Source: Lachnospiraceae bacterium (GTDB lineage: Bacteria; Bacillota; Clostridia; Lachnospirales; Lachnospiraceae). Taken from it: a stretch of DNA of 48,759 bases. The stretch covers positions 1-48,759 of the forward strand of contig JAAUZY010000031.1 in NCBI GenBank assembly GCA_014804355.1, given 5' to 3'. The notes beneath the pieces are model-generated. The model was not told the DNA's origin. It was given only the letters and a program-made list of their open reading frames with translations, and searched no databases. Both the position numbers and the translations under genes were made by a program. Each line of letters starts with the position of its first letter. Positions within the stretch are counted from its first letter, which is position 1. Below are positions 7,987 to 16,642 of the stretch, piece after piece.

Positions 7987-9735
7987 ATGAATATTTTACT
8001 TGTTGCCATTAATGCGAAATACATACATTCTAATCCTGCCGTTTTCTCTTTAAAATCCTGTGCGGGTGAATATGAGTCTCATGTAGATGTGATGGAATTT
8101 ACGATCAATCAGCAGACTTCTTATATTTTGAGTGAAATTTATAAGAAGCGTCCTGATGTGGTCACTTTTTCATGTTATATCTGGAATCGGAATATGGTTG
8201 GTGAGATCATTTCCGATTTGCATAAAATCATGCCGAAAGTAGAAATCTGGGCAGGTGGTCCGGAGGTTTCTTACGATGCGTCTGATGTGATTAAGGAGTG
8301 GAAACTCAGAGGAGTCATGTCCGGTTATGGAGAAGGTACTTTTAATCGTCTTGTGTCTGCCTATGTCAATGGTGTTTCGGAATCTCTTCCTGATGTTCTT
8401 GACGGAAATAATTGTTCTCGGATTTTATTAGATGAGATTCCCTTTTGGTATCAGAATATAGAGGATTTTGAACATCGTATCGTTTATTATGAAAGCAGCC
8501 GTGGATGTCCTTTCTCTTGTAGTTATTGTCTTTCGTCTATTGATAAGACGATGGACTTTCGTTCTGTGGAATATGTGTGCCGTGATATTGATTTCTTTTT
8601 ACAACAAAATGTTGTACAAGTAAAGTTTGTAGATCGTACTTTTAATTGTAAGAAAGATCATGCGCTTCCGATCTTGCAATATATATTAGAGAATGATAAC
8701 GGCATTACGAATTTTCATTTTGAGATTGCGGCCGATCTTCTGGATGAAGACTATTTTACATTACTTGCGAAACTGCGTCCCGGCGTGGTGCAATTTGAGA
8801 TTGGTGTACAGTCTACTAACCCTCAGACGATTTCTGAAATTAATCGTAAGATGGATTTTAATAAAGTTGCCGATGTTGTTCGAAGAATTTCTTCTTGGAA
8901 TAATATCCACGTACATCTGGATCTGATCGCCGGACTGCCTTATGAAGATTTGAAGATTTTTAAGAAATCATTTAATGATGTATATGCACTCTCTCCGGAA
9001 CAGTTACAATTAGGATTTCTTAAGGTGTTAAAAGGTTCTGCCATGGAGCTTCATGCTGCGGAGTATGAACTTGTGTACACATCACTTCCGCCTTACGAAG
9101 TTCTCTCAACGAAATGGCTTTCCTATGAGGATGTCTGTCATTTGAAACAGATCGAGGAAGTATTGGAAATCTATTATAACAGCGGACAGTTTAGAAATAC
9201 GCTGCTATATTTATGTTCTTATTTTAATACGCCATATGATTTATATGATGTTCTTGCAACTTGGTATGAAGAACATGATCTGTTTGGTATTCAGTCATCA
9301 CGCACCAGAAAATATGAAATTCTGATGGAGTTTGGAACTGCTCTGATTAGTCAGAATATACGGCTGAAAAATTGTTTATCGAAAGAAAATGTTTTTTCTG
9401 AAAAATATGAATATGAGAATGATTCCGTAGAGAAAAGAATTTCAATTTTACGGGAATATCTTACATATGATTTATACTTGCGTGAGCACATGAAAAATCG
9501 TCCTTCTTTTGCTCCTTCTTTGGATAGGTGGAAGAACGATATTCATGATATATTACATAGAGAGTCGCAGGATCATTTGATGTTTCCGGAACTGTCAGGA
9601 TGTAATTATAGAGAATTGACGAAGGCATTGCATGTCGAAGTATATGAGAATATTTTTGAGAAGCCTTCCTTTATGATTTTCTGTTATGACAGAAGAGATC
9701 CGTTGACAAATAATTGTGTTGTTGTAATTGTTTAG
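7987..9735 (+). CDS. B12-binding radical SAM protein (DUF4080 type)
   Basis: 582 residues. N-terminal cobalamin-binding-like domain (MNILLVAINAKYIHSN, then WAGGPEVSYD), central radical SAM domain with the CxxxCxxC cluster in SRGCPFSCSYC, and a C-terminal DUF4080-like region. Such proteins bind a [4Fe-4S] cluster and SAM; the substrate of this family is not established. Start 7987 is preferred over ATG 7975 because AAGGAGGT (7967-7974) abuts 7975 and is 12 nt from 7987, and the MNILL start is typical of the family. It is probably cotranscribed with rsmG. Confidence 0.88.
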   Translation: MNILLVAINAKYIHSNPAVFSLKSCAGEYESHVDVMEFTINQQTSYILSEIYKKRPDVVTFSCYIWNRNMVGEIISDLHKIMPKVEIWAGGPEVSYDASDVIKEWKLRGVMSGYGEGTFNRLVSAYVNGVSESLPDVLDGNNCSRILLDEIPFWYQNIEDFEHRIVYYESSRGCPFSCSYCLSSIDKTMDFRSVEYVCRDIDFFLQQNVVQVKFVDRTFNCKKDHALPILQYILENDNGITNFHFEIAADLLDEDYFTLLAKLRPGVVQFEIGVQSTNPQTISEINRKMDFNKVADVVRRISSWNNIHVHLDLIAGLPYEDLKIFKKSFNDVYALSPEQLQLGFLKVLKGSAMELHAAEYELVYTSLPPYEVLSTKWLSYEDVCHLKQIEEVLEIYYNSGQFRNTLLYLCSYFNTPYDLYDVLATWYEEHDLFGIQSSRTRKYEILMEFGTALISQNIRLKNCLSKENVFSEKYEYENDSVEKRISILREYLTYDLYLREHMKNRPSFAPSLDRWKNDIHDILHRESQDHLMFPELSGCNYRELTKALHVEVYENIFEKPSFMIFCYDRRDPLTNNCVVVIV

Positions 9736-9807
9736 AAGGTGTTACCGCGAGGCAATTACTTTTAGATGTTTATTAATAAAGACATCTGAACAGATAGAAC
9801 CTTGAGA

Positions 9808-10758
9808 CTACGAAAGTAAAAATATTTTAATCTGTTCCAATACCTCATCAGGAGCTTCTAACTGTGGAAGATGTTTCGTGTCTGGAATATATACATCTTC
9901 GATTGCCGCATTATAATATTTATAGTTTTCAATGGTAGTTTTAATATCCTTTTCTTTTTCGCCGCCGATCATTAAGATACTATTATTAATTTCCTTCAGT
10001 TCATGAAGAATGTTCATGTTCATATATTTCCCGACATAGCTTGCAAAGGCGTACTTTGAATAATAATTACCGGTATATGCTGCTTCCAGATAGTTGTAAA
10101 TATATTTTTCTTTAATCTCATCTGAATGGCAGAAATACTCTGTTCTGAATGTTTCCTCCATACTGTGTCTATTGGTAAGTATATGATATGTAAAAGTACC
10201 GAGGATCGGACTTTCCAAAAACAATTTCATCAACTTAGTCTGTTTGGATGGAATCTGATTCTGCAGATAAAGATTCTGCGGATTAATGCAGATTAATTTA
10301 TTTAAGATGTCCGGATTGTTATGACATGCCATCATAACGAACGGGGCAGACTCACCGGTTACAACAACAGAGGTTTTTCTTTTAATCACATTTTTAATAA
10401 AATCACTGATTAACTGTTCGTACAGATTGTTGGTATATGTTATGGCAGGTTTATCAGACAGACCATATCCCAGTAAGTCTATGGAATATACTTCATGTTC
10501 TTCGGTGAGATTATTGATCAGTCTGTGGTATTCATAATTGGAACTTCCTACTGTGAGATCATGAACAAGAAGCAGAGGAGCTCCGCTGCCTTTTTTCTGA
10601 TATCTGATTTTTCCGAAACGCCATTCGTAATAATGATTTTCAGAATTTGCTAACAAATTTTTAACAGTGCACAAGGAAGTATGGACCCGATTAATGACAT
10701 GAATTGTTGTGACAGAGAAGGTTGATAATAATAGTGCCGTGGTCAGTTTTTTATTCAT
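9808..10758 (-). CDS. Membrane-anchored alpha/beta hydrolase
   Basis: 316 residues. An N-terminal hydrophobic segment (about 5-20) suggests a signal anchor. Fold features: LLLVHDLTVGSSNYEYHRLI (oxyanion region), IDLLGYGLSDKP, nucleophile elbow VTGESAPFV, and terminal DTKHLPQL with the expected catalytic His. The elbow reads G-E-S-A-P instead of G-x-S-x-G, so Pro replaces the second Gly. Substrate unknown. GGAGG precedes the ATG. It is the first minus-strand gene after the origin and faces the preceding radical SAM gene tail to tail. Confidence 0.85.
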   Translation of the reverse strand: MNKKLTTALLLSTFSVTTIHVINRVHTSLCTVKNLLANSENHYYEWRFGKIRYQKKGSGAPLLLVHDLTVGSSNYEYHRLINNLTEEHEVYSIDLLGYGLSDKPAITYTNNLYEQLISDFIKNVIKRKTSVVVTGESAPFVMMACHNNPDILNKLICINPQNLYLQNQIPSKQTKLMKLFLESPILGTFTYHILTNRHSMEETFRTEYFCHSDEIKEKYIYNYLEAAYTGNYYSKYAFASYVGKYMNMNILHELKEINNSILMIGGEKEKDIKTTIENYKYYNAAIEDVYIPDTKHLPQLEAPDEVLEQIKIFLLS

Positions 10759-11163
10759 GAATTATCCTCCAAAGTAAACAGTGATTGTAATGTTAATGGT
10801 ATAAGTATTTTAAACAGTAATAAAAATTTACGTACTGCATTTATAAATACAGATGTTATAAATTATTTGATTAGTAGATTATATCAATTTCAATCTTTCA
10901 ATATACTGTTGAATAGGCATCTGCATTGTTTACTTGTATTTATTAGATTGTTTATTAGAAACTTCTGTCAATAAAATGTGAATTGTACCGATTTTAAATA
11001 TTATGTTTATTATACTTTAATTTTTATTATAGTTCAAATCCAACAAATGAATAATGATAAAAATCTTTTATAATTTCTCAATTTAGTATATGATAAAAAT
11101 ATCACATAAAAGTATGGCGCGATCGGAGCAATAACAATATTAAATGTTATGCGGGGAAAATAT
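10759..11163. other. AT-rich divergent intergenic region
   Basis: 405 nt between the divergent hydrolase and histidine kinase genes. No ORF with a credible ribosome binding site was seen. Several TATAAT- and TATGAT-like hexamers occur (for example around 11070 and 11090), but no -35 partner is convincing. It presumably holds the promoters of both flanking genes. Confidence 0.5.
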
Positions 11164-12147
11164 ATGAATTATGCAGATTATGAAATTATTCAAGAAATAT
11201 ATGATAATTTGAAAATGGAACAGACATCACATTTGTCTGAATTGAATGAAAAGAAAATTGAAATTGATTCGATAGATACTTATTTGAATGGTCTTTTAAA
11301 TAAAGAAGAAAGTGACCTGAAAGTATTTCTGGCAAGAAAAGTCGAGAATGTATATGCGGATGTTATAGAACAAAACAAACAGAAGCGTGAAAAACTTGTT
11401 TCGGAATGTGATGAAATAGAAAAGCAGATTCATTTGAAAAATAATAGGATTGAACAATTAGAAAAAGTTCTGGCTGAAAAATCTTTTATGCTTCACGTGA
11501 AACAACTTTCTATTTTAGATGCTCAAGAGAAAGAACGTCAAAGAATCGCAAGAGATTTGCATGATACTTCGTTACAGAATTTGACTCATCTTGTTCATAA
11601 GGTAGAATTGAGTTCTCTTTATATAGATAAGGACCCTGTGAAGGCTAAGTTGGAACTTGCTACAGTTGGAAAAGGAATTCGTAAAGTTATTGAAGAAATT
11701 CGAAACAGTATATTTGATTTGCGCCCAATGTCTATTGATGATCTTGGGATAAAAGAAGCGATAGAAAAAATGCTTCATCTTTTAAATCAGGAAAAGCAGT
11801 TTCATATTGTAGAGGATATAGACGATATTAATATGTCACACTCTGTTCCTGCTACGCAAGTTCTCTTTCTTTCCATTTATCGTATTATTCAGGAATGTGT
11901 TCAAAACTCATTAAAACATTCCGGCGGAAACGAAATCACTGTGAGATTGAGGGAGTGTGATTCGTTATATAAAATTATTGTTCAGGATAACGGAACAGGA
12001 TTTGATCTAAGTGAGGCTGTAAAGAAAGAAAAACATTTTGGATTATCTGTAATAAAAGAAAGAGTATATTTTCTGGGCGGCAAGATTAATATTGATACAC
12101 AGGATGGTACTTCTATAGAAATAGAAATTCCGAAAGTAAATAGTTGA
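11164..12147 (+). CDS. Soluble sensor histidine kinase, DegS/NarL-partner type
   Basis: 327 residues, no membrane segment. N-terminal about 120 residues are charged and predicted coiled coil. The HisKA_3 dimerisation motif ERQRIARDLHDTSLQNL carries the phospho-accepting His133, followed by a HATPase_c domain with DNGTGFDLSEA and HFGLSVIKERVYFLGG. Start 11164 has GGGGA 6 nt upstream; the in-frame ATG at 11149 has none. The architecture resembles Bacillus DegS, a cytoplasmic kinase. The response regulator gene follows 99 nt downstream. The signal sensed is unknown. Confidence 0.9.
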   Translation: MNYADYEIIQEIYDNLKMEQTSHLSELNEKKIEIDSIDTYLNGLLNKEESDLKVFLARKVENVYADVIEQNKQKREKLVSECDEIEKQIHLKNNRIEQLEKVLAEKSFMLHVKQLSILDAQEKERQRIARDLHDTSLQNLTHLVHKVELSSLYIDKDPVKAKLELATVGKGIRKVIEEIRNSIFDLRPMSIDDLGIKEAIEKMLHLLNQEKQFHIVEDIDDINMSHSVPATQVLFLSIYRIIQECVQNSLKHSGGNEITVRLRECDSLYKIIVQDNGTGFDLSEAVKKEKHFGLSVIKERVYFLGGKINIDTQDGTSIEIEIPKVNS

Positions 12148-12246
12148 TATGAAATTACTAAATGCAGATGATTGTATAGGGTAATATTAGTATAGGATTT
12201 AATATATAAATATCTTATTTATATTATGTAAAAGGTGAGGATAATT

Positions 12247-12891
12247 ATGAAGACAAAAATTATGATTACTGATGATCACAATTTAATAAGAGAGGGTTTA
12301 AAACAGTTATTGGAATTTGACGGAAGTATGGAGATAATTTCCGAGGCATCCAATGGTGAAGAATGTCTTGAAAAATTACAGGACGTACTTCCTGATGTTT
12401 TACTCCTTGATATTAATATGCCTGAAAAAAACGGACTGGAAGTACTGGAGGAAATAAAGAAAAAGAAATATGAGATTAAAGTCTTGATATTAACTGTCCA
12501 TAATGAATTGGAATATTTATTAAGAGCAGTTGATATTGGAGTGGATGGATATATATTGAAGGATTCTGAGTCGGCAGAATTAAAGCGGGCGATCAGTGCA
12601 GTGATGGCCGGTGAAAATTATATTCAGGCAAGTTTAATTCCGGCATTGAATAACCGGCTTGCAAATAGAGATATTGATAAAGATAAAATTGATTCCTTAA
12701 CTGGAAGAGAATTAGAAGTATTGATTCAGGTTGCCAATGGAATGTTTAACAAAGAGATTGCGACTAATTTAAATATTAGTGAGAGGACGGTTAAAAATCA
12801 TATTTCTAATATCTTTAAGAAGATAGATGTTTCTGATCGTACACAGGCGGCGGTCTTTGCAATTAAAAATAATATTATTAAACTTTTTTAG
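12247..12891 (+). CDS. LuxR/NarL-family response regulator
   Basis: 214 residues. Receiver domain with acidic pair D9/D10, phospho-acceptor D55 (LLLDINMPEKNG), T/K signature residues (LTVHNE, LKDSESAELK), then a GerE-type HTH (LTGRELEVLIQVANGMFNKE ... ISERTVKNHISNIFKKI). Start 12247 has AGGTGAGG (12233-12240) 6 nt upstream; a GTG at 12235 lies inside that site and is unlikely. It should be the partner of the kinase just upstream. Targets cannot be told from the window. Confidence 0.93.
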   Translation: MKTKIMITDDHNLIREGLKQLLEFDGSMEIISEASNGEECLEKLQDVLPDVLLLDINMPEKNGLEVLEEIKKKKYEIKVLILTVHNELEYLLRAVDIGVDGYILKDSESAELKRAISAVMAGENYIQASLIPALNNRLANRDIDKDKIDSLTGRELEVLIQVANGMFNKEIATNLNISERTVKNHISNIFKKIDVSDRTQAAVFAIKNNIIKLF

Positions 12892-12902
12892 GAGAAATTA
12901 TT

Positions 12903-13568
12903 ATGCGTGCTGTGATCTTCGATATGTTTGAGACATTAATTACTTTATATGAAAGTCCCATATATTTTGGCAGCGAGATTGCAAAAGATGTAGGGATTCC
13001 CGTAGAAGAATTTCTTTCAATGTGGCAGCCAACAAAATATGATCGTTCTGTTGGCAAGATGAAATTTGAAGATGTTATGGAAAATATTCTTCGAAATTAT
13101 CGTTGCTATTCTGAAAATCTTATTGAGCATGTCAAGCAAAAGTGGATCGATTCGAAGAAAGAAGCTTTTAGACATCTACATTCTGAGATTATTCCAATGC
13201 TTACAGAATTAAAGAATAAGAAAATATTGATTGGACTGATCAGCAATACTTTTTACGAAGAAGAAATTGTAATCCGTGAAAGTTTATTGTTTCCATATTT
13301 CGATGCTATATTTTTATCTTCTGAACAAGGTGTTTGTAAACCTGATGAGGAGATTTTTCACAGATGTATGAAAGCTCTTTCTGTAAAAGCAGAAGAGTGT
13401 ATATATGTTGGAGATGGCGGAAGTTGTGAATTGGAAACTGCTCAGAAATTAGGAATGAAGGCAATTCAAGCTGTCTGGTATTTAAAAGAAGGGACTTTGC
13501 AACCAACCGGACGAAAGAAAAATTTTATAAATGTTGAAAGTCCACTTAATGTTTTACAGTACTTATAG
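12903..13568 (+). CDS. HAD-superfamily hydrolase
   Basis: 221 residues. Motif I FDMFETLIT supplies nucleophile D7, but the usual second Asp of DxDxT is Phe, as in some dehalogenase-like HAD members. Motif II LISNT, motif III CKPDEEIF (Lys) and motif IV YVGDGGSCELETAQKLGM are present. Its AGGAG overlaps the stop of the response regulator, so the three genes 11164-13568 form one operon. Substrate unknown; loss of the second Asp argues against a standard phosphatase mechanism. Confidence 0.87.
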   Translation: MRAVIFDMFETLITLYESPIYFGSEIAKDVGIPVEEFLSMWQPTKYDRSVGKMKFEDVMENILRNYRCYSENLIEHVKQKWIDSKKEAFRHLHSEIIPMLTELKNKKILIGLISNTFYEEEIVIRESLLFPYFDAIFLSSEQGVCKPDEEIFHRCMKALSVKAEECIYVGDGGSCELETAQKLGMKAIQAVWYLKEGTLQPTGRKKNFINVESPLNVLQYL

Positions 13569-13602
13569 ATTTATTTAGGTTTAAATATAAATATTAGTAC
13601 AT

Positions 13603-13618
13603 TTTATCATGTGAAACA
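13603..13618. promoter_or_regulatory. Degenerate parS-like site (13/16)
   Basis: Matches 13 of 16 bases of the parS consensus, with the right half GTGAAACA intact. It lies 12 bp left of a perfect parS. Two further right-half sites, GTGAAACA at 13736-13743 and 13767-13774 (10/16 and 12/16 overall), lie on the other side. They may help nucleate or spread ParB, or be decayed copies. Confidence 0.45.
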
Positions 13619-13629
13619 TACATAGGACA

Positions 13630-13645
13630 TGTTTCACGTGAAACA
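13630..13645. promoter_or_regulatory. parS: parS centromere site 1
   Basis: Exact 16-bp parS palindrome TGTTTCACGTGAAACA, the ParB/Spo0J binding site conserved across bacteria. About 2 kb upstream of parB in this window. Confidence 0.95.
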
Positions 13646-13689
13646 TTTGAAAAATAATTACCTATATTTGAATTATAGACACAAGATAA

Positions 13690-13705
13690 TGTTTCACGTG
13701 AAACA
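13690..13705. promoter_or_regulatory. parS: parS centromere site 2
   Basis: Second exact TGTTTCACGTGAAACA, 44 bp after the first. Together with site 1 it should load ParB and the SMC complex near the origin. Confidence 0.95.
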
Positions 13706-13867
13706 AATTAACCCAAGATATTGTGAACCAATTCCGTGAAACATTTTTTTGTGACATATTTTGAGCGTGAAACATTTAAAATTCATCTTATTTTTAAAAT
13801 AAATTCATGAGCGTATTTCAAATCATAAGATATTAGTACAGAAAGAATAATTCTATAAACCAGAATT

Positions 13868-14341
13868 TCATATAAAAAATTCAAATTCAATTTCATGTCG
13901 CAAAGGTATAGAATTTTCACCAATCAAAGGAATCTCTGGCTTTAATTTTCTTGAGATATCCATCGCATTACGGTACAAATGTGCCATATCGAATCCCCTC
14001 TTTTGATAAAATCTGATTGCATTGATATTATCATTTGTTGTTATAAGCACAATCTTTTGAAGCTTTCTTTCTCTAGCCTCATGTATCACAGTTTCAATGA
14101 GCTTGCTGCCAATACCCTGTTTTTCTCGCAGGCTGTCAAGAGATGTTATTTCTAGTACATTGTCATAAACTATATATGTTATTAGCGAAATGATATCTTC
14201 ACCCTCTTTAAAATAAAACCCTTCTGTTTTAGTCATGTCGATTTCTTTGCCACGAATAATCATTGTTGTAGTACACCAATGCTGTTTAATAAACGCATTG
14301 ATTAAATCTCTATTTAAACCGTTAATTCTTATACATTCCAT
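13868..14341 (-). CDS. GNAT-family N-acetyltransferase
   Basis: 157 residues. Acetyl-CoA binding motif A is visible as LREKQGIGSKLIETVIHEAR (Q-x-x-G-x-G) and motif B as NDNINAIRFYQKRGF. AAAGG precedes the ATG. The acceptor substrate cannot be inferred. It is a single minus-strand gene placed between the parS cluster and parA, which suggests later insertion into the segregation locus. Confidence 0.88.
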   Translation of the reverse strand: MECIRINGLNRDLINAFIKQHWCTTTMIIRGKEIDMTKTEGFYFKEGEDIISLITYIVYDNVLEITSLDSLREKQGIGSKLIETVIHEARERKLQKIVLITTNDNINAIRFYQKRGFDMAHLYRNAMDISRKLKPEIPLIGENSIPLRHEIEFEFFI

Positions 14342-14545
14342 TATTATTACCTTTCATTCCAATTTGTATATTTATATTAAATCAACTATTTGCTATTAAA
14401 AATATATATTTATAACATACTGTTTGCAATATTATATTCTAAAAAAATAAAATTTCTATAGGAATACAACCAGTAAAGAAATTTATACCGGGAAAAAACG
14501 AATGTAATGCGGATGCATCTTTAAGCAGACATATTCGATAAACAG

Positions 14546-14695
14546 CGCCGGACAATATGCAGTTGTCATAAGGACCGTTGGAAAACGCCGGCACTTAGCG
14601 AGGTTATGAGTTGCTTTGCAACTCACGAGCTTAGTACCGTTGCGTTTGGAATCGAGCGAAAGCGCGTCCTTAGGATAACTGCATATTGCCCGGCG
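14546..14695. repeat. 150-nt folded inverted-repeat element upstream of parA
   Basis: Outer arms 14546-14575 and 14666-14695 are 30 nt each and complementary at 27 positions, with one further G-U possible in RNA. Inside is a perfect 7-bp stem GAGTTGC/GCAACTC with a TTT loop (about 14609-14625), and smaller stems such as GCG-AAA-CGC-like near 14656-14665. GC content is well above the flanking AT-rich DNA. No ORF with a ribosome binding site spans it. Either a multibranched RNA or a miniature inverted-repeat element. Confidence 0.7.
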
Positions 14696-14781
14696 CGTCC
14701 GGATTATTTACATCTTATCATCCACAAACAATACGAAATATATTTAAATCTTTTCAAATTCCCACGTGGAACAAATTCCTA

Positions 14782-14810
14782 TAGATTATCCTTTCAATTA
14801 GTGATATAAT
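14782..14810 (+). promoter_or_regulatory. Possible promoter of parAB
   Basis: TATAAT at 14805-14810 with a poor -35 (TAGATT, 14782-14787) at 17 bp. About 84 nt before the parA start. A degenerate parS-like sequence (14758-14773, 11/16, CACGTG core) lies just upstream. Confidence 0.5.
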
Positions 14811-14893
14811 CGTAAGCGGACAGAAAAATAGAAATGATTTCGGAGAGAAACGTTTTGTCGGAATACAAAACGAAAGGCAGAGGAAAAACAAGT

Positions 14894-15661
14894 ATGGGAA
14901 GAACGATTGCGATTGCAAATCAAAAAGGAGGAGTCGGGAAAACAACCACTTCCATTAACTTATCCGCATCACTTGCGGAGAAAGGAAAAAAAGTATTAGT
15001 AATTGACACAGACCCACAGGGCAATACGACCAGTGGCTTTGGTGTTGAGAAGAATGATTTGGAAAATACTATTTATGAACTGATCTTAGGAGAATGTTCC
15101 ATCAATGAGTGTATTTTGAGTGATGTCATTCCGAATGTGTCAGTTATTCCGTCTAACGTTAATCTGGCAGCGGCTGAGATTGAGTTAATCGGAGTTGACA
15201 AAAAAGAATACATATTAAAGAATGAAGTAGACTGGATTAAGGACAAGTATGATTTTATTATTATAGATTGTCCGCCGTCACTGAATCTGCTTACAATCAA
15301 TTCCATGACTACGGCTGATTCAGTGCTTGTTCCAATTCAATGTGAGTATTATGCATTGGAAGGTTTAAGCCAGTTGATCCATACTGTTAATCTGGTGAAA
15401 GAGAGATTGAACCCTGATCTGGATATGGAAGGCGTTGTATTTACAATGTACGATTCCAGAACGAATCTCTCTATGCAGGTAGTAGAAAATGTTAAAAACC
15501 ATTTTAAACAGAATGTATATAATACTGTAATACCCAGAAATATCAGATTAGCGGAAGCACCCAGTTACGGAATGCCGATCAGTACGTATGATCCGAAGTC
15601 CGCAGGTGCAGAGGCATACATGTTACTTGCGGATGAAGTGATAAACAGAAAGGGTGTATAA
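14894..15661 (+). CDS. parA: Chromosome partitioning ATPase ParA/Soj
   Basis: 255 residues. Deviant Walker A KGGVGKTT at residues 11-18, Walker A' IDTDPQGN and Walker B IIIDCPPSLN. ParA/Soj binds DNA as an ATP dimer, works with ParB-parS in origin segregation and in Bacillus modulates DnaA. Start 14894 gives the family N-terminus MGRTIAIANQKGG and has AGAGGA 9 nt upstream; the ATG at 14834 has no site. parB starts 3 nt after the stop. Confidence 0.97.
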   Translation: MGRTIAIANQKGGVGKTTTSINLSASLAEKGKKVLVIDTDPQGNTTSGFGVEKNDLENTIYELILGECSINECILSDVIPNVSVIPSNVNLAAAEIELIGVDKKEYILKNEVDWIKDKYDFIIIDCPPSLNLLTINSMTTADSVLVPIQCEYYALEGLSQLIHTVNLVKERLNPDLDMEGVVFTMYDSRTNLSMQVVENVKNHFKQNVYNTVIPRNIRLAEAPSYGMPISTYDPKSAGAEAYMLLADEVINRKGV

Positions 15662-15664
15662 GAT

Positions 15665-16555
15665 ATGGCTGCAAAAAGAGGTTTAGGTAAAGGATTGGAT
15701 GCGATCATTCCTTCAGGTAATGTAAATACAGCTCCATCAAAGATATCGACGGATCAGTCAAACGATAATGGTACGGAGACAATTGTTAAAATCACACAGG
15801 TTGAGCCTAACAGGGAACAGCCCAGAAAAAATTTTGATGAAGATGCATTGCAGGAATTAGCAGATTCTATCAAACAGTTCGGACTCTTACAACCTATCTT
15901 GGTTCAGGACAGAAAGACTTATTACGAGATTATAGCCGGCGAACGCCGTTGGCGTGCAGCTAAGCTGGCGGGATTAAAAGAAGTTCCGGTTATCATTCGT
16001 GATTATACCGAGCAGGAGATCGTAGAGATTTCTCTGATTGAGAATATCCAGAGAGAAGATTTAAATCCTATTGAGGAGGCGCAGGCATATAAGAGACTTC
16101 TGACGGAATTTAATCTGAAACAGGATGAAGTCGCGGAGAGGGTGTCCAAGAGCAGAACTGCTGTTACGAATTCCATGAGACTTCTGAAATTATGTGATGA
16201 AGTGCAGCAGATGATTATAGATGATATGCTTTCCACCGGTCATGCGAGAGCGTTGATTACGATTGAAGATCCAGAACAGCAGTACACGATCGCGCAGAAG
16301 ATATTTGATGAAAAGTTGAGTGTGCGTGATGTGGAGAAGCTTGTTAAGAATTTGAACAAACCGGAAAAACCTAAGAAAGAAGTTTCGGAAGATAAGAGTC
16401 TGGAAATTATTTATCAGGATCTGGCCGAAAAATTGAAACAGACACTTGGTACTAAAGTAGAGATTTCTTCTAAAGGTAACGGAACAGGAAAGATAGAGAT
16501 AGAATTCTACAATCACGATGATCTGGATAGAATTACGGAGTTGCTTTCCAGATAA
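15665..16555 (+). CDS. parB: Chromosome partitioning protein ParB/Spo0J
   Basis: 296 residues. N-terminal CTP-binding ParB domain with AGERRWRAAKLAG and ENIQREDLNPIEEA, a central HTH (LKQDEVAERVSKSRTAVTNSMRL) that reads parS, and a C-terminal dimerisation domain after a charged linker. It should bind the parS sites at 13630 and 13690. It is tightly coupled to parA. Confidence 0.97.
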   Translation: MAAKRGLGKGLDAIIPSGNVNTAPSKISTDQSNDNGTETIVKITQVEPNREQPRKNFDEDALQELADSIKQFGLLQPILVQDRKTYYEIIAGERRWRAAKLAGLKEVPVIIRDYTEQEIVEISLIENIQREDLNPIEEAQAYKRLLTEFNLKQDEVAERVSKSRTAVTNSMRLLKLCDEVQQMIIDDMLSTGHARALITIEDPEQQYTIAQKIFDEKLSVRDVEKLVKNLNKPEKPKKEVSEDKSLEIIYQDLAEKLKQTLGTKVEISSKGNGTGKIEIEFYNHDDLDRITELLSR

Positions 16556-16642
16556 GTTTTGACAGATTGTGAACAAAGGTTTGTCACGAATAGTTAGTAG
16601 ATGAGCACAGGCGATAAATGTATATAGAAAGGTACGAAACCG

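Noticed and set aside
13603-13774. CRISPR-like spaced repeats
   Set aside because: The repeated GTTTCACGTGAAAC blocks are parS sites with irregular spacing and no cas genes nearby.
14758-14773. parS-like CACGTG palindrome just before the parA promoter
   Set aside because: Only 11 of 16 consensus bases match, so it is not listed as a parS site, although ParB autoregulation through it cannot be excluded.
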